Shown here piece by piece: positions 18,940 to 27,693 of a stretch of DNA of 64,000 bases (position 1 is the stretch's first letter; every line of letters starts with the position of its first letter). The stretch lies in contig NZ_LFIP02000002.1 in the NCBI RefSeq assembly GCF_001189235.2, forward strand, positions 1,176,385 through 1,240,384, written 5' to 3'. The notes under the pieces were generated by a model that did no database searches, was not told where the DNA came from, and saw only the letters and a list, made by a program, of their open reading frames with translations. Source of the stretch: Bradyrhizobium embrapense. GTDB taxonomy: Bacteria > Pseudomonadota > Alphaproteobacteria > Rhizobiales > Xanthobacteraceae. Both the position numbers and the translations under genes were made by a program.

Positions 18940-20306
18940 CTGCGACATCGAAGACACCGGCTGCAATCGCAACAGGCCAATCGACCCAGGGAGCCATCGA
19001 CCGGACCCGGCGCAGGCTGTTGACGGGCGCGGCGCTGGGCCTGGCTGCTGTCGCAGGTGCCGCCAGTCTGTTCCCCTCGCATCCCGTCGGGGCGGCGGAG
19101 AATGATGCGATCCGCCCGTTCCGCGTCGACATTCCCGAGGAGGACCTCGCCGACCTTCGCCGCCGTCTGGCCGCGACCCGATGGTCCGACAAGGAGACCG
19201 TCAATGACGACTCCCAGGGCGTTCCCCAGGCGATGCTGCGAGATCTCGTCCGCTACTGGCAGACCGACTACGACTGGCGGAAGGTCGAGGCGCGGCTCAA
19301 CGCGCTGCCGCAATTCATCACCGAAATCGACGGACTGGACATCCATTTCATTCACGTACGTTCCAAGCATGACAACGCGTTGCCCCTGATCGTCACGCAT
19401 GGCTGGCCGGGTTCGGTCATCGAGCAGATGAAGATCATCGACCCCCTGACCGATCCCACCGCACACGGCGGCAGCGCGTCGGATGCGTTCCATCTCGTGA
19501 TCCCGTCGATGCCGGGCTACGGCTTCTCCGGCAAACCGACCACGGTCGGCTGGGATACCCAGCGCATCGCGCGGGCCTGGGTTCAGTTGATGAAGCGGCT
19601 CGGCTACAGCAAGTTCGTGGCGCAGGGCGGCGATTGGGGATCGCCGGTCTCCAATGAGATGGCCAAGCTGGGTGCGCCGGAGTTGCTCGGCATCCACGTC
19701 AACCTGCCTGGCGTCGTTCCGCCCGAGGTCTTCAGGGCGGTGAGCACCGGCGGCCCTGCGCCGGACAACATGTCCACGGAGGAGCAGCACGCCTTCGACC
19801 AGCTCAAGCTTCAATTCGCGAAGCGACGCGCCTACGCGCAGATCATGGGCACGCGCCCGCAGTCGCTCGCGGCCTTTGCGGATTCGCCTGCCGGCCTCGC
19901 TGCCTGGCTGCTCGATCACGGCGACCGCTATGCGCAGCCGGCCTCCGCAATGCAATCAGCCGTGCTCGGGCGCGACGTCAACGGGCATTCCGCCGGCGCA
20001 CTGACCCGCGATGACGTGCTCGACAACATCACACTCTACTGGCTGACCAACACGGCGATCTCGTCGGGCCGCCTGTACTGGGAGAACAAGACCAACTTCT
20101 ATCTGCCCGCCAATGTCACGGTCCCGGCTGCCGTGACCGCGTTTCCCGGCGAGAGCTTCGTGGCGCCGAGGAGCTGGGCGGAAAAGGCCTACCACAAGCT
20201 GATCTACTTCCATCAGGCCGAAGCCGGCGGTCACTTCGCCGCGTGGGAGCAGCCGGACATCTTCAGTCGAGAGGTTCGGGACGCGTTTCGGCCGCTGCGC
20301 AGCTGA
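18936..20306 (+). CDS. Epoxide hydrolase with an EHN domain and Tat signal
   Basis: A 456-residue protein. Residues ~20-55 form a Tat export signal (RTRRRLLTGAALGLAAVAG). The epoxide hydrolase N-terminal domain follows (RVDIPEEDLADLRRRLAATR), then the alpha/beta hydrolase core with the oxyanion segment THGWPGSVIEQ. The nucleophile Asp is in AQGGDWGSPVSNEMA and the catalytic His near the C-terminus is in AGGHFAAWEQPD. Export makes this a periplasmic epoxide hydrolase, an unusual location. It is third in the operon and translationally coupled to the isochorismatase gene. Confidence 0.88.
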   Translation: MTATSKTPAAIATGQSTQGAIDRTRRRLLTGAALGLAAVAGAASLFPSHPVGAAENDAIRPFRVDIPEEDLADLRRRLAATRWSDKETVNDDSQGVPQAMLRDLVRYWQTDYDWRKVEARLNALPQFITEIDGLDIHFIHVRSKHDNALPLIVTHGWPGSVIEQMKIIDPLTDPTAHGGSASDAFHLVIPSMPGYGFSGKPTTVGWDTQRIARAWVQLMKRLGYSKFVAQGGDWGSPVSNEMAKLGAPELLGIHVNLPGVVPPEVFRAVSTGGPAPDNMSTEEQHAFDQLKLQFAKRRAYAQIMGTRPQSLAAFADSPAGLAAWLLDHGDRYAQPASAMQSAVLGRDVNGHSAGALTRDDVLDNITLYWLTNTAISSGRLYWENKTNFYLPANVTVPAAVTAFPGESFVAPRSWAEKAYHKLIYFHQAEAGGHFAAWEQPDIFSREVRDAFRPLRS

Positions 20307-20342
20307 TCTGAACATTCAACGGAACCGAAAGGAGTATTCATC

Positions 20343-20636
20343 ATGCCGAAGCTTGCACTCATCGCCAACGTCGAGGTCGCGCCAGAAAAGAGGGATCAGG
20401 TGCTGGCGCTGCTGTCGGCGCATGGCGCCCGGTCGCTCAGGGATGAACCGGGCACGCTGCACTTCGAGATACTGGTGCCGCGCGAAGACGCCGCGAAGCT
20501 CCTGATCTACGAGGTCTACCAGGATGACGCCGCGTTCGAGGCCCATCGCAACGCGCGCTCGATCGCGCAGTTCCGCGAGGAGTCCGCAGGGCTCGGTATC
20601 AAGATATCAGCGACGCTGTGCACGCCCGCGGCGTAA
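20343..20636 (+). CDS. Antibiotic biosynthesis monooxygenase (ABM) domain protein
   Basis: A 97-residue ferredoxin-like dimeric barrel. Typical signatures are LIANVEVAPEKRDQVLALLS, GTLHFEILVPREDAAKLLIY, and EVYQDDAAFEAHRNARSIAQ. Such proteins include quinol monooxygenases and small cofactor-free oxygenases. It is the last gene of the HxlR-divergent operon, 36 bases after the epoxide hydrolase. The ribosome site GAAAGGAGTATTC precedes the ATG. Confidence 0.87.
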   Translation: MPKLALIANVEVAPEKRDQVLALLSAHGARSLRDEPGTLHFEILVPREDAAKLLIYEVYQDDAAFEAHRNARSIAQFREESAGLGIKISATLCTPAA

Positions 20637-20654
20637 GCTCGGTCGCGAGCAGCG

Positions 20655-20846
20655 TCACGCCTGGTTGAGGCTGGCGCCGCGATCCGACAGCAGCTTCTCG
20701 GCCTTCGGCGTCAGCTCGTATAGATCGCCGTCCTTGGCGACGTAGCCCTCCTTGATCAGCCGGTCGACTTCACCCTGCACGTCGTCGGCAAAGGCAATGG
20801 ATTGCGCGATGTCGCAGAGAACCGCGACCTGTTCGTCTCTAATCAT
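20655..20846 (-). CDS. Small protein with a possible winged-helix fold, unknown function
   Basis: A 63-residue protein. The start ATG 20846 is preceded by ACGGAGGACGCC; an in-frame start five codons earlier would place that site inside the gene. It reads IRDEQVAVLCDIAQSIAFAD, then VDRLIKEGYVAKDGDLYELTP. This helix-turn-helix-then-beta-hairpin pattern resembles a minimal winged helix. No DNA-binding role is established. It is convergent with the ABM gene and upstream of hisC on the same strand. Confidence 0.6.
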   Translation of the reverse strand: MIRDEQVAVLCDIAQSIAFADDVQGEVDRLIKEGYVAKDGDLYELTPKAEKLLSDRGASLNQA

Positions 20847-20912
20847 GGCGTCCTCCGTCACGGCGGGGAACGCGCTGGCCGGCGTTCGGTTCCAGTAGCA
20901 GCCGAAACTGGA

Positions 20913-21965
20913 TCACACCATCTGACGCAACAAGCCGATCAGGCGGCCGCATTCATCGTCGGTGCCGACCGTGATGCGCAGGAAATCCTCGATCCGTGGT
21001 TTCTGGAAATGCCGCACCAGCACGCCGCGCTCGCGCAGTTTCGCGGCGAGATCGGCGCCGCGGTGGCCGGGATGGCGGGCGAACACGAAATTCGCCGACG
21101 ACGGCAGCACGTCGAAGCCGAGCTCCGTGAGGCCGCGGGCGAGCGCCTCACGGCTGCTGATGATGCGTTGCCGGGTCTCTTCAAACCACGCATCGTCCCC
21201 GATCGCGGCGACGGCGCCGGCGATCGCAAAGCAATCCAGCGGATAGGAGTTGAAGCTGTCCTTGACGCGCTCCAAGGCCTCGATCAACGGGCGCTGGCCG
21301 ACGGCGAAACCGACGCGCAGTCCCGCCAGCGCGCGCGACTTGGACAGCGTCTGGATGACGAGCAGATTGTCGTGGCGCGCGACCAGCGGCACGGCGCTCT
21401 CGGCGCCGAAATCGACATAGGCCTCGTCGACCACCACGAGACGGTCGGGCTGCTCGGTCGCCAGCGCCTCGATCGCGGCCCGCGGCAGCGCGATGCCGGT
21501 CGGCGCGTTCGGATTGCACAGCAGGATGGCGCTGCCAGGCCGCCGATAGTCGGCAAGGTTGATCCGCATCGCGGCATCGAGCGGAATCGTCTCGTGGCCG
21601 ACGCCATAGAGGCGGCAATAGACCGGGTAGAAGCTGTAGGTGATGTCGGGGAACAGCAGCGGCGCGTCATGCTTCAGCAGCGCCGGAAAGGCGTGCGCCA
21701 GCACCTCGTCCGAGCCGTTGCCGACGAACACCTCGTCTGCCGTGACGCCGTAGCGCGTCGCGATCGCCTCGCGCAGGGCGGTCGCGCGCGGGTCCGGATA
21801 GAGCCGCAGCCGATCCGTGGCCGCGGTGATCGCCGCCACCGCGCGCGGCGACGGCGGGTAGGGGTTCTCGTTGGTGTTGAGCTTGATCAGGCCGCCGATC
21901 TTCGGCTGCTCGCCGGGCACGTAGGGCGACAGATTGTGGACGACCGAACTCCAGAAGCGACTCAT
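20913..21965 (-). CDS. hisC: Histidinol-phosphate aminotransferase
   Basis: A 350-residue class I/II PLP aminotransferase of the HisC type, which converts imidazole-acetol phosphate plus glutamate to histidinol phosphate. The sequence begins [20 protein letters not shown], with [14 protein letters not shown] as the HisC substrate loop. The PLP lysine is in [20 protein letters not shown], and [19 protein letters not shown] follows. It is not in a his operon here, so it could be a paralogue acting on other amino acids. A long hairpin lies in its 5' leader (22001-22038). Confidence 0.9.
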   Translation of the reverse strand: MSRFWSSVVHNLSPYVPGEQPKIGGLIKLNTNENPYPPSPRAVAAITAATDRLRLYPDPRATALREAIATRYGVTADEVFVGNGSDEVLAHAFPALLKHDAPLLFPDITYSFYPVYCRLYGVGHETIPLDAAMRINLADYRRPGSAILLCNPNAPTGIALPRAAIEALATEQPDRLVVVDEAYVDFGAESAVPLVARHDNLLVIQTLSKSRALAGLRVGFAVGQRPLIEALERVKDSFNSYPLDCFAIAGAVAAIGDDAWFEETRQRIISSREALARGLTELGFDVLPSSANFVFARHPGHRGADLAAKLRERGVLVRHFQKPRIEDFLRITVGTDDECGRLIGLLRQMV

Positions 21966-22000
21966 GATCCCGTGATCCGTGGCTGAATGCGATCACAATA

Positions 22001-22038
22001 GGGAATACGAGGCGTTGATGAAAGCGCCTCGTATTCCC
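22001..22038 (-). terminator. Strong hairpin between the maoC-like gene and hisC
   Basis: A perfect 14-bp stem (GGGAATACGAGGCG / CGCCTCGTATTCCC) with a 10-base loop. It sits 30 bases past the maoC-like stop and 35 bases before the hisC start. No T run follows, so it could be a factor-dependent terminator, an RNA-stabilising element, or a leader structure acting on hisC. Confidence 0.5.
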
Positions 22039-22068
22039 GTCGCATCTTGATGTGAGGCGCGCGCGCGA

Positions 22069-22923
22069 CTACCAGGTCGCTGTGCCCTTCATGGTCGGCT
22101 GGCCCTCGGCATTCGCGGTCCACAGCTCCATGCCGCCGTCCTTGTCGTTGGCATTGATCGAGAACTCGCTGCCCTCGAACAGCGGCTGCACACCGCGATA
22201 GCTGAGCTTCTTCGGCGGTTTGCCGCCGCGCAGCTTCGCGGCGAGCTCGACGATGAACGAGGCCTGCAGCGGGCCGTGGAAGATCAGGCCCGGATAGCCC
22301 TCGACCTTGGTGACGTAGTCGCGATCGTAGTGGATGCGGTGGCCGTTGAAGGTCAGCGCCGAGTAGCGAAACAGCAGCACAGGATCGGAAACGTGGCTCT
22401 CGCGATGCTGCGCGGCCGGGGCAGGCGGCGGCGCCTTGGCAGGCGCTGCGGCTTGCGTGCTCGTCATCTCGCGATAGACGATGTCCTGCCGCTCACGGAT
22501 CGCAAGCCCGCGCGAGGTCGTGACCTCGTGATTGACCGAGACGAAGCACAGCGTGCCGGTCGAGCCCGATTTCACGGTGACGTCCGCAATCTTCGAGGTT
22601 CGCCTGGCGTCATCGCCGATGCGCAACGCGTCGAAGAATTCCAGTTCGCCGCCAGCCCACATCCGGCGCGGCAGCGGCACCGGCGGCAGGAAGCCGCCGC
22701 GGGTCGGGTGGCCGTCGGGGCCGAGCTGCGACATCGGAAACACCGGCTGAGCGAGGCACCAATGCGTCGTCCACGGCGCAGTGTCGCCGGCCTTCGGCTC
22801 GCCGATCTCCTGGAACAGAGTCGCGCGCAGCCCCATCACGAGATACTTGGTGACGACGTCGGAGGACTCGGTGGTCTTGCCGATCCACTGGCGGAGATGA
22901 TCGAGGTCGAGTTTGTCGGTCAT
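22069..22923 (-). CDS. MaoC-like double hot-dog hydratase/dehydratase (mesaconyl/itaconyl-CoA hydratase type)
   Basis: A 284-residue protein made of two hot-dog domains. The N-terminal FAS1-type dehydratase domain includes WTTHWCLAQPVFPMSQLGPD and PLPRRMWAGGELEFFDALR. The C-terminal MaoC half has the hydratase segment IHYDRDYVTKVEGYPGLIFH, with catalytic-type Asp and His. It is third in an operon after acyl-CoA dehydrogenase and a CoA-transferase. Proteins of this architecture hydrate mesaconyl-C4-CoA or itaconyl-CoA; the substrate here is inference. Confidence 0.82.
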   Translation of the reverse strand: MTDKLDLDHLRQWIGKTTESSDVVTKYLVMGLRATLFQEIGEPKAGDTAPWTTHWCLAQPVFPMSQLGPDGHPTRGGFLPPVPLPRRMWAGGELEFFDALRIGDDARRTSKIADVTVKSGSTGTLCFVSVNHEVTTSRGLAIRERQDIVYREMTSTQAAAPAKAPPPAPAAQHRESHVSDPVLLFRYSALTFNGHRIHYDRDYVTKVEGYPGLIFHGPLQASFIVELAAKLRGGKPPKKLSYRGVQPLFEGSEFSINANDKDGGMELWTANAEGQPTMKGTATW

Positions 22924-22950
22924 GTCTGTGTTGCCCGGGCAGGAGGGATC

Positions 22951-24051
22951 TCAGGAACGTTTGATGCGCTCGCCGATCGCGGGCACCTTGCCGTAGTGCC
23001 TGTTCTCGCCGACCACGATCGCAGCCGGTGCCGGATAGCTCACCTTGCCGTTCGGCGTGTCGACCTCGATGCGGCGCAGATGCGGATGCCTGGCGAGGTC
23101 GTCCATGCTGTTGACCTCGGCGAAGGCGATGTCGGCCTCGGCGAGCTTGCCCAGCAATTCCTCGCGCGTCAGTCTGCTGAAACTGTCGCTGACGATGCCG
23201 TCGGTCAGCGCGCGGTTGCGCACGCGCTCCACCATGTTGGCGAAGCGCGGATCGTCGGGCAGGCCGGGCTGGCCCAGCACCTTGGCGCACAGCGTCTTCC
23301 ACTCGCGCTCGCTCTGGATCGAGATCAGGATCTCCTTGCCGTCCCTGGAGCGGAACACGCCATAGGGCGCGATCGAGGGATGGGCGAGGCCGATGCGTTT
23401 GGGCGACTTGCCGTCTTCGGCGTTGAGCAGCGGCACCGTGAGCCAGTCGGCCATCACGTCGAACATCGAGATCCGGATGTCGGCTCCCTCTCCGGTGCGG
23501 CCGCGGCCGATCAGCGCTTCGAGGATCGCGGCGTGCGCGGTGGCACCGGTCGCGACATCGACGATCGACATGCCGACGCGCGAGGCGCCCTCGGGGCCGC
23601 CGGTGATCGAGGCCAGCCCGCTCTCGGCCTGGATCAGGAGGTCATAGGCCTTGCGATCGGCGTACGGACCGGTGTCGCCATAGCCGGTGATGGTGCACAT
23701 GACCAGCTTCGGGTAGTCTTTGCGCAGCCGCTCGCGCGAGAAGCCGAGCTTGTCCATCGAGCCCGGCTTGAGATTCTGCAGCAGCACGTCGGCGCCCGCG
23801 ATCAGCTGCTCGAGCTGCGCACGGCCTTCCTTGGTCGCGAGGTCGACCACGGCGGAATCCTTGCCGCGGTTGAGCCAGACGAAATAGCTGCTCTGGCCCT
23901 TCGCCGCGGCGTCGTAGCCGCGGGCGAAATCGCCTTCGGGGCGCTCGATCTTGATGACATGAGCGCCGGCGTCGGCGAGGCGTGACGAGCAGAACGGCGC
24001 GGCGACTGCCTGTTCGACGGCGATGACGGTCAGTCCCTCAAGCGGCAGCAT
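22951..24051 (-). CDS. CaiB/BaiF (class III) CoA-transferase
   Basis: A 366-residue class III CoA-transferase. The N-terminus LPLEGLTVIAVEQAVAAPFC is typical, and the catalytic Asp that forms the CoA-thioester anhydride is in DRKAYDLLIQAESGLASITG. DVLLQNLKPGSMDKLGFSRE is another family motif. It would move CoA between dicarboxylic or branched acids. It sits between acyl-CoA dehydrogenase (12 bases upstream) and the MaoC-type hydratase, so the three probably activate, oxidise and hydrate one acid. Confidence 0.88.
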   Translation of the reverse strand: MLPLEGLTVIAVEQAVAAPFCSSRLADAGAHVIKIERPEGDFARGYDAAAKGQSSYFVWLNRGKDSAVVDLATKEGRAQLEQLIAGADVLLQNLKPGSMDKLGFSRERLRKDYPKLVMCTITGYGDTGPYADRKAYDLLIQAESGLASITGGPEGASRVGMSIVDVATGATAHAAILEALIGRGRTGEGADIRISMFDVMADWLTVPLLNAEDGKSPKRIGLAHPSIAPYGVFRSRDGKEILISIQSEREWKTLCAKVLGQPGLPDDPRFANMVERVRNRALTDGIVSDSFSRLTREELLGKLAEADIAFAEVNSMDDLARHPHLRRIEVDTPNGKVSYPAPAAIVVGENRHYGKVPAIGERIKRS

Positions 24052-24062
24052 GATCTGGCAAC

Positions 24063-25232
24063 TCAGTAGGAGCGGGGCATGCCGAGCACGTGCTCGGCGA
24101 CGAAGGAGAGGATCAGGTTGGTCGAGATCGGCGCCACTTGGTAGAGCCGCGTCTCGCGGAACTTGCGCTCGACATCGTACTCCTCGGCGAAGCCGAAGCC
24201 GCCATGAGTCTGCACGCAGGCATTGGCCGCTTCCCAGGAGGCATCGGCCGCCAGCATCTTGGCCATGTTGGCCTCGGCGCCGCAGTCGAGGCCGGCTTCG
24301 TATTTGCGGGTGGCTTCCTTCACCATCAATTCGGCCGCGCGCATCGAGGCGTAGGCTTTCGCGATCGGGAACTGGATGCCTTGGTTCTGGCCGATCGGCC
24401 GGCCGAACACGCTGCGCTCCTTGGCGTAGTCGGTCGCCTTCTGGATGAACCACTTGGCGTCGCCGACGCATTCGGCCGCGATCAGGATGCGTTCGGCATT
24501 CATGCCGGACAGGATGTAGCGGAAACCCTTGCCTTCCTCGCCGATCAAATTCTCCGCCGGCACCTTCATGTCGGTGAAGAACACTTCTGTCGTCGCGTGG
24601 TTCATCATGGTGCGGATCGGGCGGATCTCCAGCCCCTTGCCCTTCACCTCGCGCATGTCGACGATGAACACCGAGAGGCCGTCGGTGCGCTTTTTCGACT
24701 GCTCCTTCGGGGTGGTGCGTGCGAGCAGCACCATCAGGTCGGAATATTCGGCGCGGCTGGTCCAGATCTTCTGGCCGTTGACGACGTAGTGGTCGCCCTC
24801 GCGGCGTGCGAAGGTCTTCAGCGACGATGTATCGGTGCCGCTGGTCGGCTCGGTGACGCCGAACGCCTGCAATCGCAATTCGCCGGTCGCGACCTTCGGC
24901 AGGTACTTCGCCTTCTGCGCATCGTTGCCGTGCCGCAGCACGGTGCCCATCGTGTACATCTGGGCGTGGCAGCCGCCGCCGTTACAGCCCGCGCGCTGGA
25001 TCTCTTCCAGGATCGCCGCCGCGGCCGACAGCTTCAGGCCCGCGCCGCCATACTCCTCGGGGATCAGCACCGAGAGATAGCCGGCTTCCGTCAGCGCATC
25101 GACGAACTCCTTCGGATAGGCCATCTGGCGGTCGAGCTTGCGCCAGTACTCGCCGGGAAACTGCGCGCAGAGCTTTGCGACGGCGTCGCGGATGTCGGAA
25201 TGGTCGTCGGTGTGTTGTTCGTGTGCGGTCAT
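24063..25232 (-). CDS. Acyl-CoA dehydrogenase
   Basis: A 389-residue FAD flavoprotein. The FAD/substrate segments are LQAFGVTEPTSGTDTSSLK and YVVNGQKIWTSRAEYSDLM. The C-terminal domain has VQTHGGFGFAEEYDVERKFR, followed by LYQVAPISTNLI. It would transfer electrons to ETF. It is the first gene of the dehydrogenase/CoA-transferase/MaoC operon, and divergent from the LysR regulator at 25355, which is its likely controller. Confidence 0.9.
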   Translation of the reverse strand: MTAHEQHTDDHSDIRDAVAKLCAQFPGEYWRKLDRQMAYPKEFVDALTEAGYLSVLIPEEYGGAGLKLSAAAAILEEIQRAGCNGGGCHAQMYTMGTVLRHGNDAQKAKYLPKVATGELRLQAFGVTEPTSGTDTSSLKTFARREGDHYVVNGQKIWTSRAEYSDLMVLLARTTPKEQSKKRTDGLSVFIVDMREVKGKGLEIRPIRTMMNHATTEVFFTDMKVPAENLIGEEGKGFRYILSGMNAERILIAAECVGDAKWFIQKATDYAKERSVFGRPIGQNQGIQFPIAKAYASMRAAELMVKEATRKYEAGLDCGAEANMAKMLAADASWEAANACVQTHGGFGFAEEYDVERKFRETRLYQVAPISTNLILSFVAEHVLGMPRSY

Positions 25233-25354
25233 TGGTTCTTCTTGTCGCGAGGTTACGCAGACGCCGGGTGAAGCGCCCGCTGTTGTGGGGCCCCGGTAAA
25301 CTCCCTATGCTGTTTTGTTATAGCGTATGAACCTGCCTTCCAGGATTGGCAAGT

Positions 25355-26278
25355 ATGGATTTCCGCCAGCTTAGGACCTTTGCGTGCGTCGCGGAACTCG
25401 GGAGTCTGAGCAAGGCATCGGATACCTTGCGGGTGGCGCAGCCGGCGCTGAGCCGGCAGATCAAGCTGCTGGAGCACGAGCTGCGCACCGAATTGTTCAC
25501 GCGCAACGGCCGCGGCATGGTGCTGACCGACGCCGGCCGGCTGCTGCTGGCGCGCACCGGCGGTATCGTGCGGCAGATCGACCAGATCCGCGACGACATC
25601 CAGTCCGCTGGCGGCGCGCCGTCCGGGCGCGTCGTGCTCGGGCTGGTGCCGACGGTGAGCTGCGTGATCTCGGCGCGGCTGGCGCGTCGCACGGTGGAGC
25701 GCTATCCCGGCATCTCGCTCTGCATCGTCGAAAGCTACAGCGGTCACCTGATCGAGTGGCTGCATCGCGGCGAGATGGACCTTGCGGTGATCTACGGCCC
25801 GTCGGTCGATCTGCATCTGGCGGTGCAGAGCCTCGGCCGCGACTCGATCGTCGCGGTCGGCCCGCGCGGCAGCGGGCTGAAGCAGAAGAAGCAGGTCGAC
25901 ATCGGCTGGCTGCTGCGCCAGCGCCTGGTGCTTCCAAGTCATTCGCACGGGCTCCGCGCCATGATCGAGCACGCGGCGGCGAAGAAGAAGGTCACGCTCG
26001 ACGTCAAGCTCGAGGCGGATTCGTTCCGGGTGCTGACCAGTCTGGTCGAGGAGGGGCTCGGATACACCATGCTGCCGCCATCCTCGGTGCGCGGCGAGGT
26101 CGCCGATGGCCGGCTCGAGACTGCGCCGATCGCACGTCCCGCGCCGCGGCGCGAATTGACGCTGGCCTCGCCGGTCGAACATCCCGGCTCCAATGCCATC
26201 ACGCTGATCGCCAAATTGCTGCGCGAGGAGGTCGCCGCGTGCCGCGCCGAGGGGCTCTGGGATATCCAGCTCGCCTGA
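25355..26278 (+). CDS. LysR-family transcriptional regulator
   Basis: A 307-residue LysR regulator. The HTH (DFRQLRTFACVAELGSLSKA, VAQPALSRQIKLLEHELRTE) is followed by the substrate-binding domain (GLVPTVSCVISARLARRTVE; SLVEEGLGYTMLPPSSV). The ATG at 25355 was preferred to a TTG three codons earlier. It shares a ~120-base intergenic region with the divergent acyl-CoA dehydrogenase operon, the usual LysR layout, so it probably regulates that operon in response to its substrate. Confidence 0.88.
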   Translation: MDFRQLRTFACVAELGSLSKASDTLRVAQPALSRQIKLLEHELRTELFTRNGRGMVLTDAGRLLLARTGGIVRQIDQIRDDIQSAGGAPSGRVVLGLVPTVSCVISARLARRTVERYPGISLCIVESYSGHLIEWLHRGEMDLAVIYGPSVDLHLAVQSLGRDSIVAVGPRGSGLKQKKQVDIGWLLRQRLVLPSHSHGLRAMIEHAAAKKKVTLDVKLEADSFRVLTSLVEEGLGYTMLPPSSVRGEVADGRLETAPIARPAPRRELTLASPVEHPGSNAITLIAKLLREEVAACRAEGLWDIQLA

Positions 26279-26304
26279 GCGCGCTGACGGCGTAGGCCTA
26301 TCAT

Positions 26305-26391
26305 CGTCATTGCGAGGAGCGACAGCGACGAAGCAATCCATGCCTCCGCGCATGCCGCGCGATGGATTGCTTCGCTTCGCTCGCAATGACG
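26305..26391. repeat. Inverted repeat of the CGTCATTGCGAG type
   Basis: Arms at 26305-26341 (CGTCATTGCGAGGAGCGACA and on to AAGCAATCCAT) and 26362-26391 (ATGGATTGCTTCGC, then CGCAATGACG) form a long stem with a GC-rich centre. It lies between convergent genes (LysR and the TPP beta subunit). It is a different family from the repeat at 14454. Confidence 0.8.
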
Positions 26392-26411
26392 GCGGTGCGT
26401 GCATTGTGATC

Positions 26412-27005
26412 TCAGCGCACCTGGAAACCGAGATGGCCGCGGAAGCGATTCTTGAGATACGTACCGTCGCGCGGCGGCAGCGCGCGCTCGACTTCGCCGG
26501 CCGCGATACGGATGCGCGCCAGCCGCGGGCCGCCAGCGAGATCGCGCAAGCTTTTGCGGAAGCGATCGATGCCGGCCATGTCGGCGATATCGGATACATG
26601 GCCGATGCCGGCGCCGCTTGCGATCACCTCCAGCTTCGCCCCGAGGCCGGAATGGCTGAGCTGCATCCCGGTCTCGCCGAAATGGCCGTTGTCGAGCACC
26701 GCGATCGAGAGATTGCCGGGCTGCTTGGTGGCGATGGTCAACAGGCTGCCGATCCCCATCAGCTGCTCGCCGTCGCCGGTGACGACGAGAACCGGCCGCT
26801 TCGGCTGCGCCAGCGCGAGCCCGAGACCGACCATCGCGGCGCCACCCATCGCGCCCCAGAGATAGAAATTGCCGGGATGCTCGCCGGCATCGAACACATC
26901 GTAAGACGAGGAGCCAAGCCCGGAGATCACGAGTAGATCGCCGCGGTCGGCGAGCAGCGCGTTCACGGCGGCGCGGCGATCGAGCGTGCCTGTTGATGCC
27001 GACAT
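26412..27005 (-). CDS. TPP-dependent decarboxylase, beta (TPP-binding) subunit
   Basis: A 197-residue protein equal to the C-terminal TPP-binding domain of phosphonopyruvate/sulfopyruvate decarboxylases. The diphosphate motif is VVTGDGEQLMGIGSLLTIAT...VLDNGHFGETGMQ (GDG to NG). It ends at 26412. Its ATG overlaps the stop of the alpha subunit (TGATG), indicating coupled synthesis of a heteromer. The ComD/ComE sulfopyruvate decarboxylases show the same split. The substrate, a 3-substituted pyruvate, is inferred. Confidence 0.82.
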   Translation of the reverse strand: MSASTGTLDRRAAVNALLADRGDLLVISGLGSSSYDVFDAGEHPGNFYLWGAMGGAAMVGLGLALAQPKRPVLVVTGDGEQLMGIGSLLTIATKQPGNLSIAVLDNGHFGETGMQLSHSGLGAKLEVIASGAGIGHVSDIADMAGIDRFRKSLRDLAGGPRLARIRIAAGEVERALPPRDGTYLKNRFRGHLGFQVR

Positions 27006-27565
27006 CAATGCGTCTCCTTCGTCCACTTCTTGCGGCCGATCATCCGCTGCGAGATCAGCACCGCGACCTGCTGGTCGCCGTCAAAGGCGAGCGAGGCGGC
27101 CGCCGAGATCACCTCCTCGGCGTCGTCGGGATGGTCGAGCCGCAGCACGGTGGTGCCCATGATCTCGAACGCCTGCGGCGTCGCGCGGCCCATCGGGATC
27201 TGCCAGGGATTGAACTCGGCCCATTCGCCGCGCATCGTCACCAATGTCAGCAGCGGGAAGCGGCAGCTCGCCATCAGTGAGAGCATATTGATGCAATTGC
27301 CGACGCCGCTCGATTGCATCAGCAGCACCGCGCGGTCGCCGCCGAGCCAGGCGCCGGCCGACAGCGCGACGCCTTCTTCCTCGGTCGTCAGCACCGTGGT
27401 CTTGATGTCGGCATCGGCGTGCGACAGCTTGATCAGCTTGGAATGTCCCGCGTCGGGGACGTAGGACACCTGCGCGACGCCAAAATTCTTCAGCGTGCGG
27501 TAGATCGCAACCGGCCAGTCGGTGCTGGTCGCGCTGTCCTGGTGAACGGCAATCTGGTCCATCAT
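27005..27565 (-). CDS. TPP-dependent decarboxylase, alpha (pyrimidine-binding) subunit
   Basis: A 186-residue protein equal to the N-terminal PYR domain of the same decarboxylase family. The activating Glu lies in VLTTEEEGVALSAGAWLGGD. QVSYVPDAGHSKLIKLSH replaces the usual substrate loop, and VGNCINMLSLMASCRFPLL is characteristic. It is encoded upstream of and overlapping the beta subunit. The PEP-mutase-family gene ends 128 bases upstream on the same strand, suggesting a possible 2-oxo-acid pathway. Confidence 0.82.
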   Translation of the reverse strand: MMDQIAVHQDSATSTDWPVAIYRTLKNFGVAQVSYVPDAGHSKLIKLSHADADIKTTVLTTEEEGVALSAGAWLGGDRAVLLMQSSGVGNCINMLSLMASCRFPLLTLVTMRGEWAEFNPWQIPMGRATPQAFEIMGTTVLRLDHPDDAEEVISAAASLAFDGDQQVAVLISQRMIGRKKWTKETH

Positions 27566-27693
27566 GGCCTCGGCTCGGGCCGCACATTGGCGCGTCCTCG
27601 CCGAAGCCTTTACCGCGCGGGCAGCCTTACTTCCCTTCGCATCTGGCTCGCGCAGCTATACCGGATTTGTATACCCGCGCGCGACCCTAGAAC

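Noticed and set aside
22276..23985. Plus-strand open frame of ~569 codons
   Set aside because: Antisense to the MaoC and CoA-transferase genes, which have clear motifs; the translation has no family signature.
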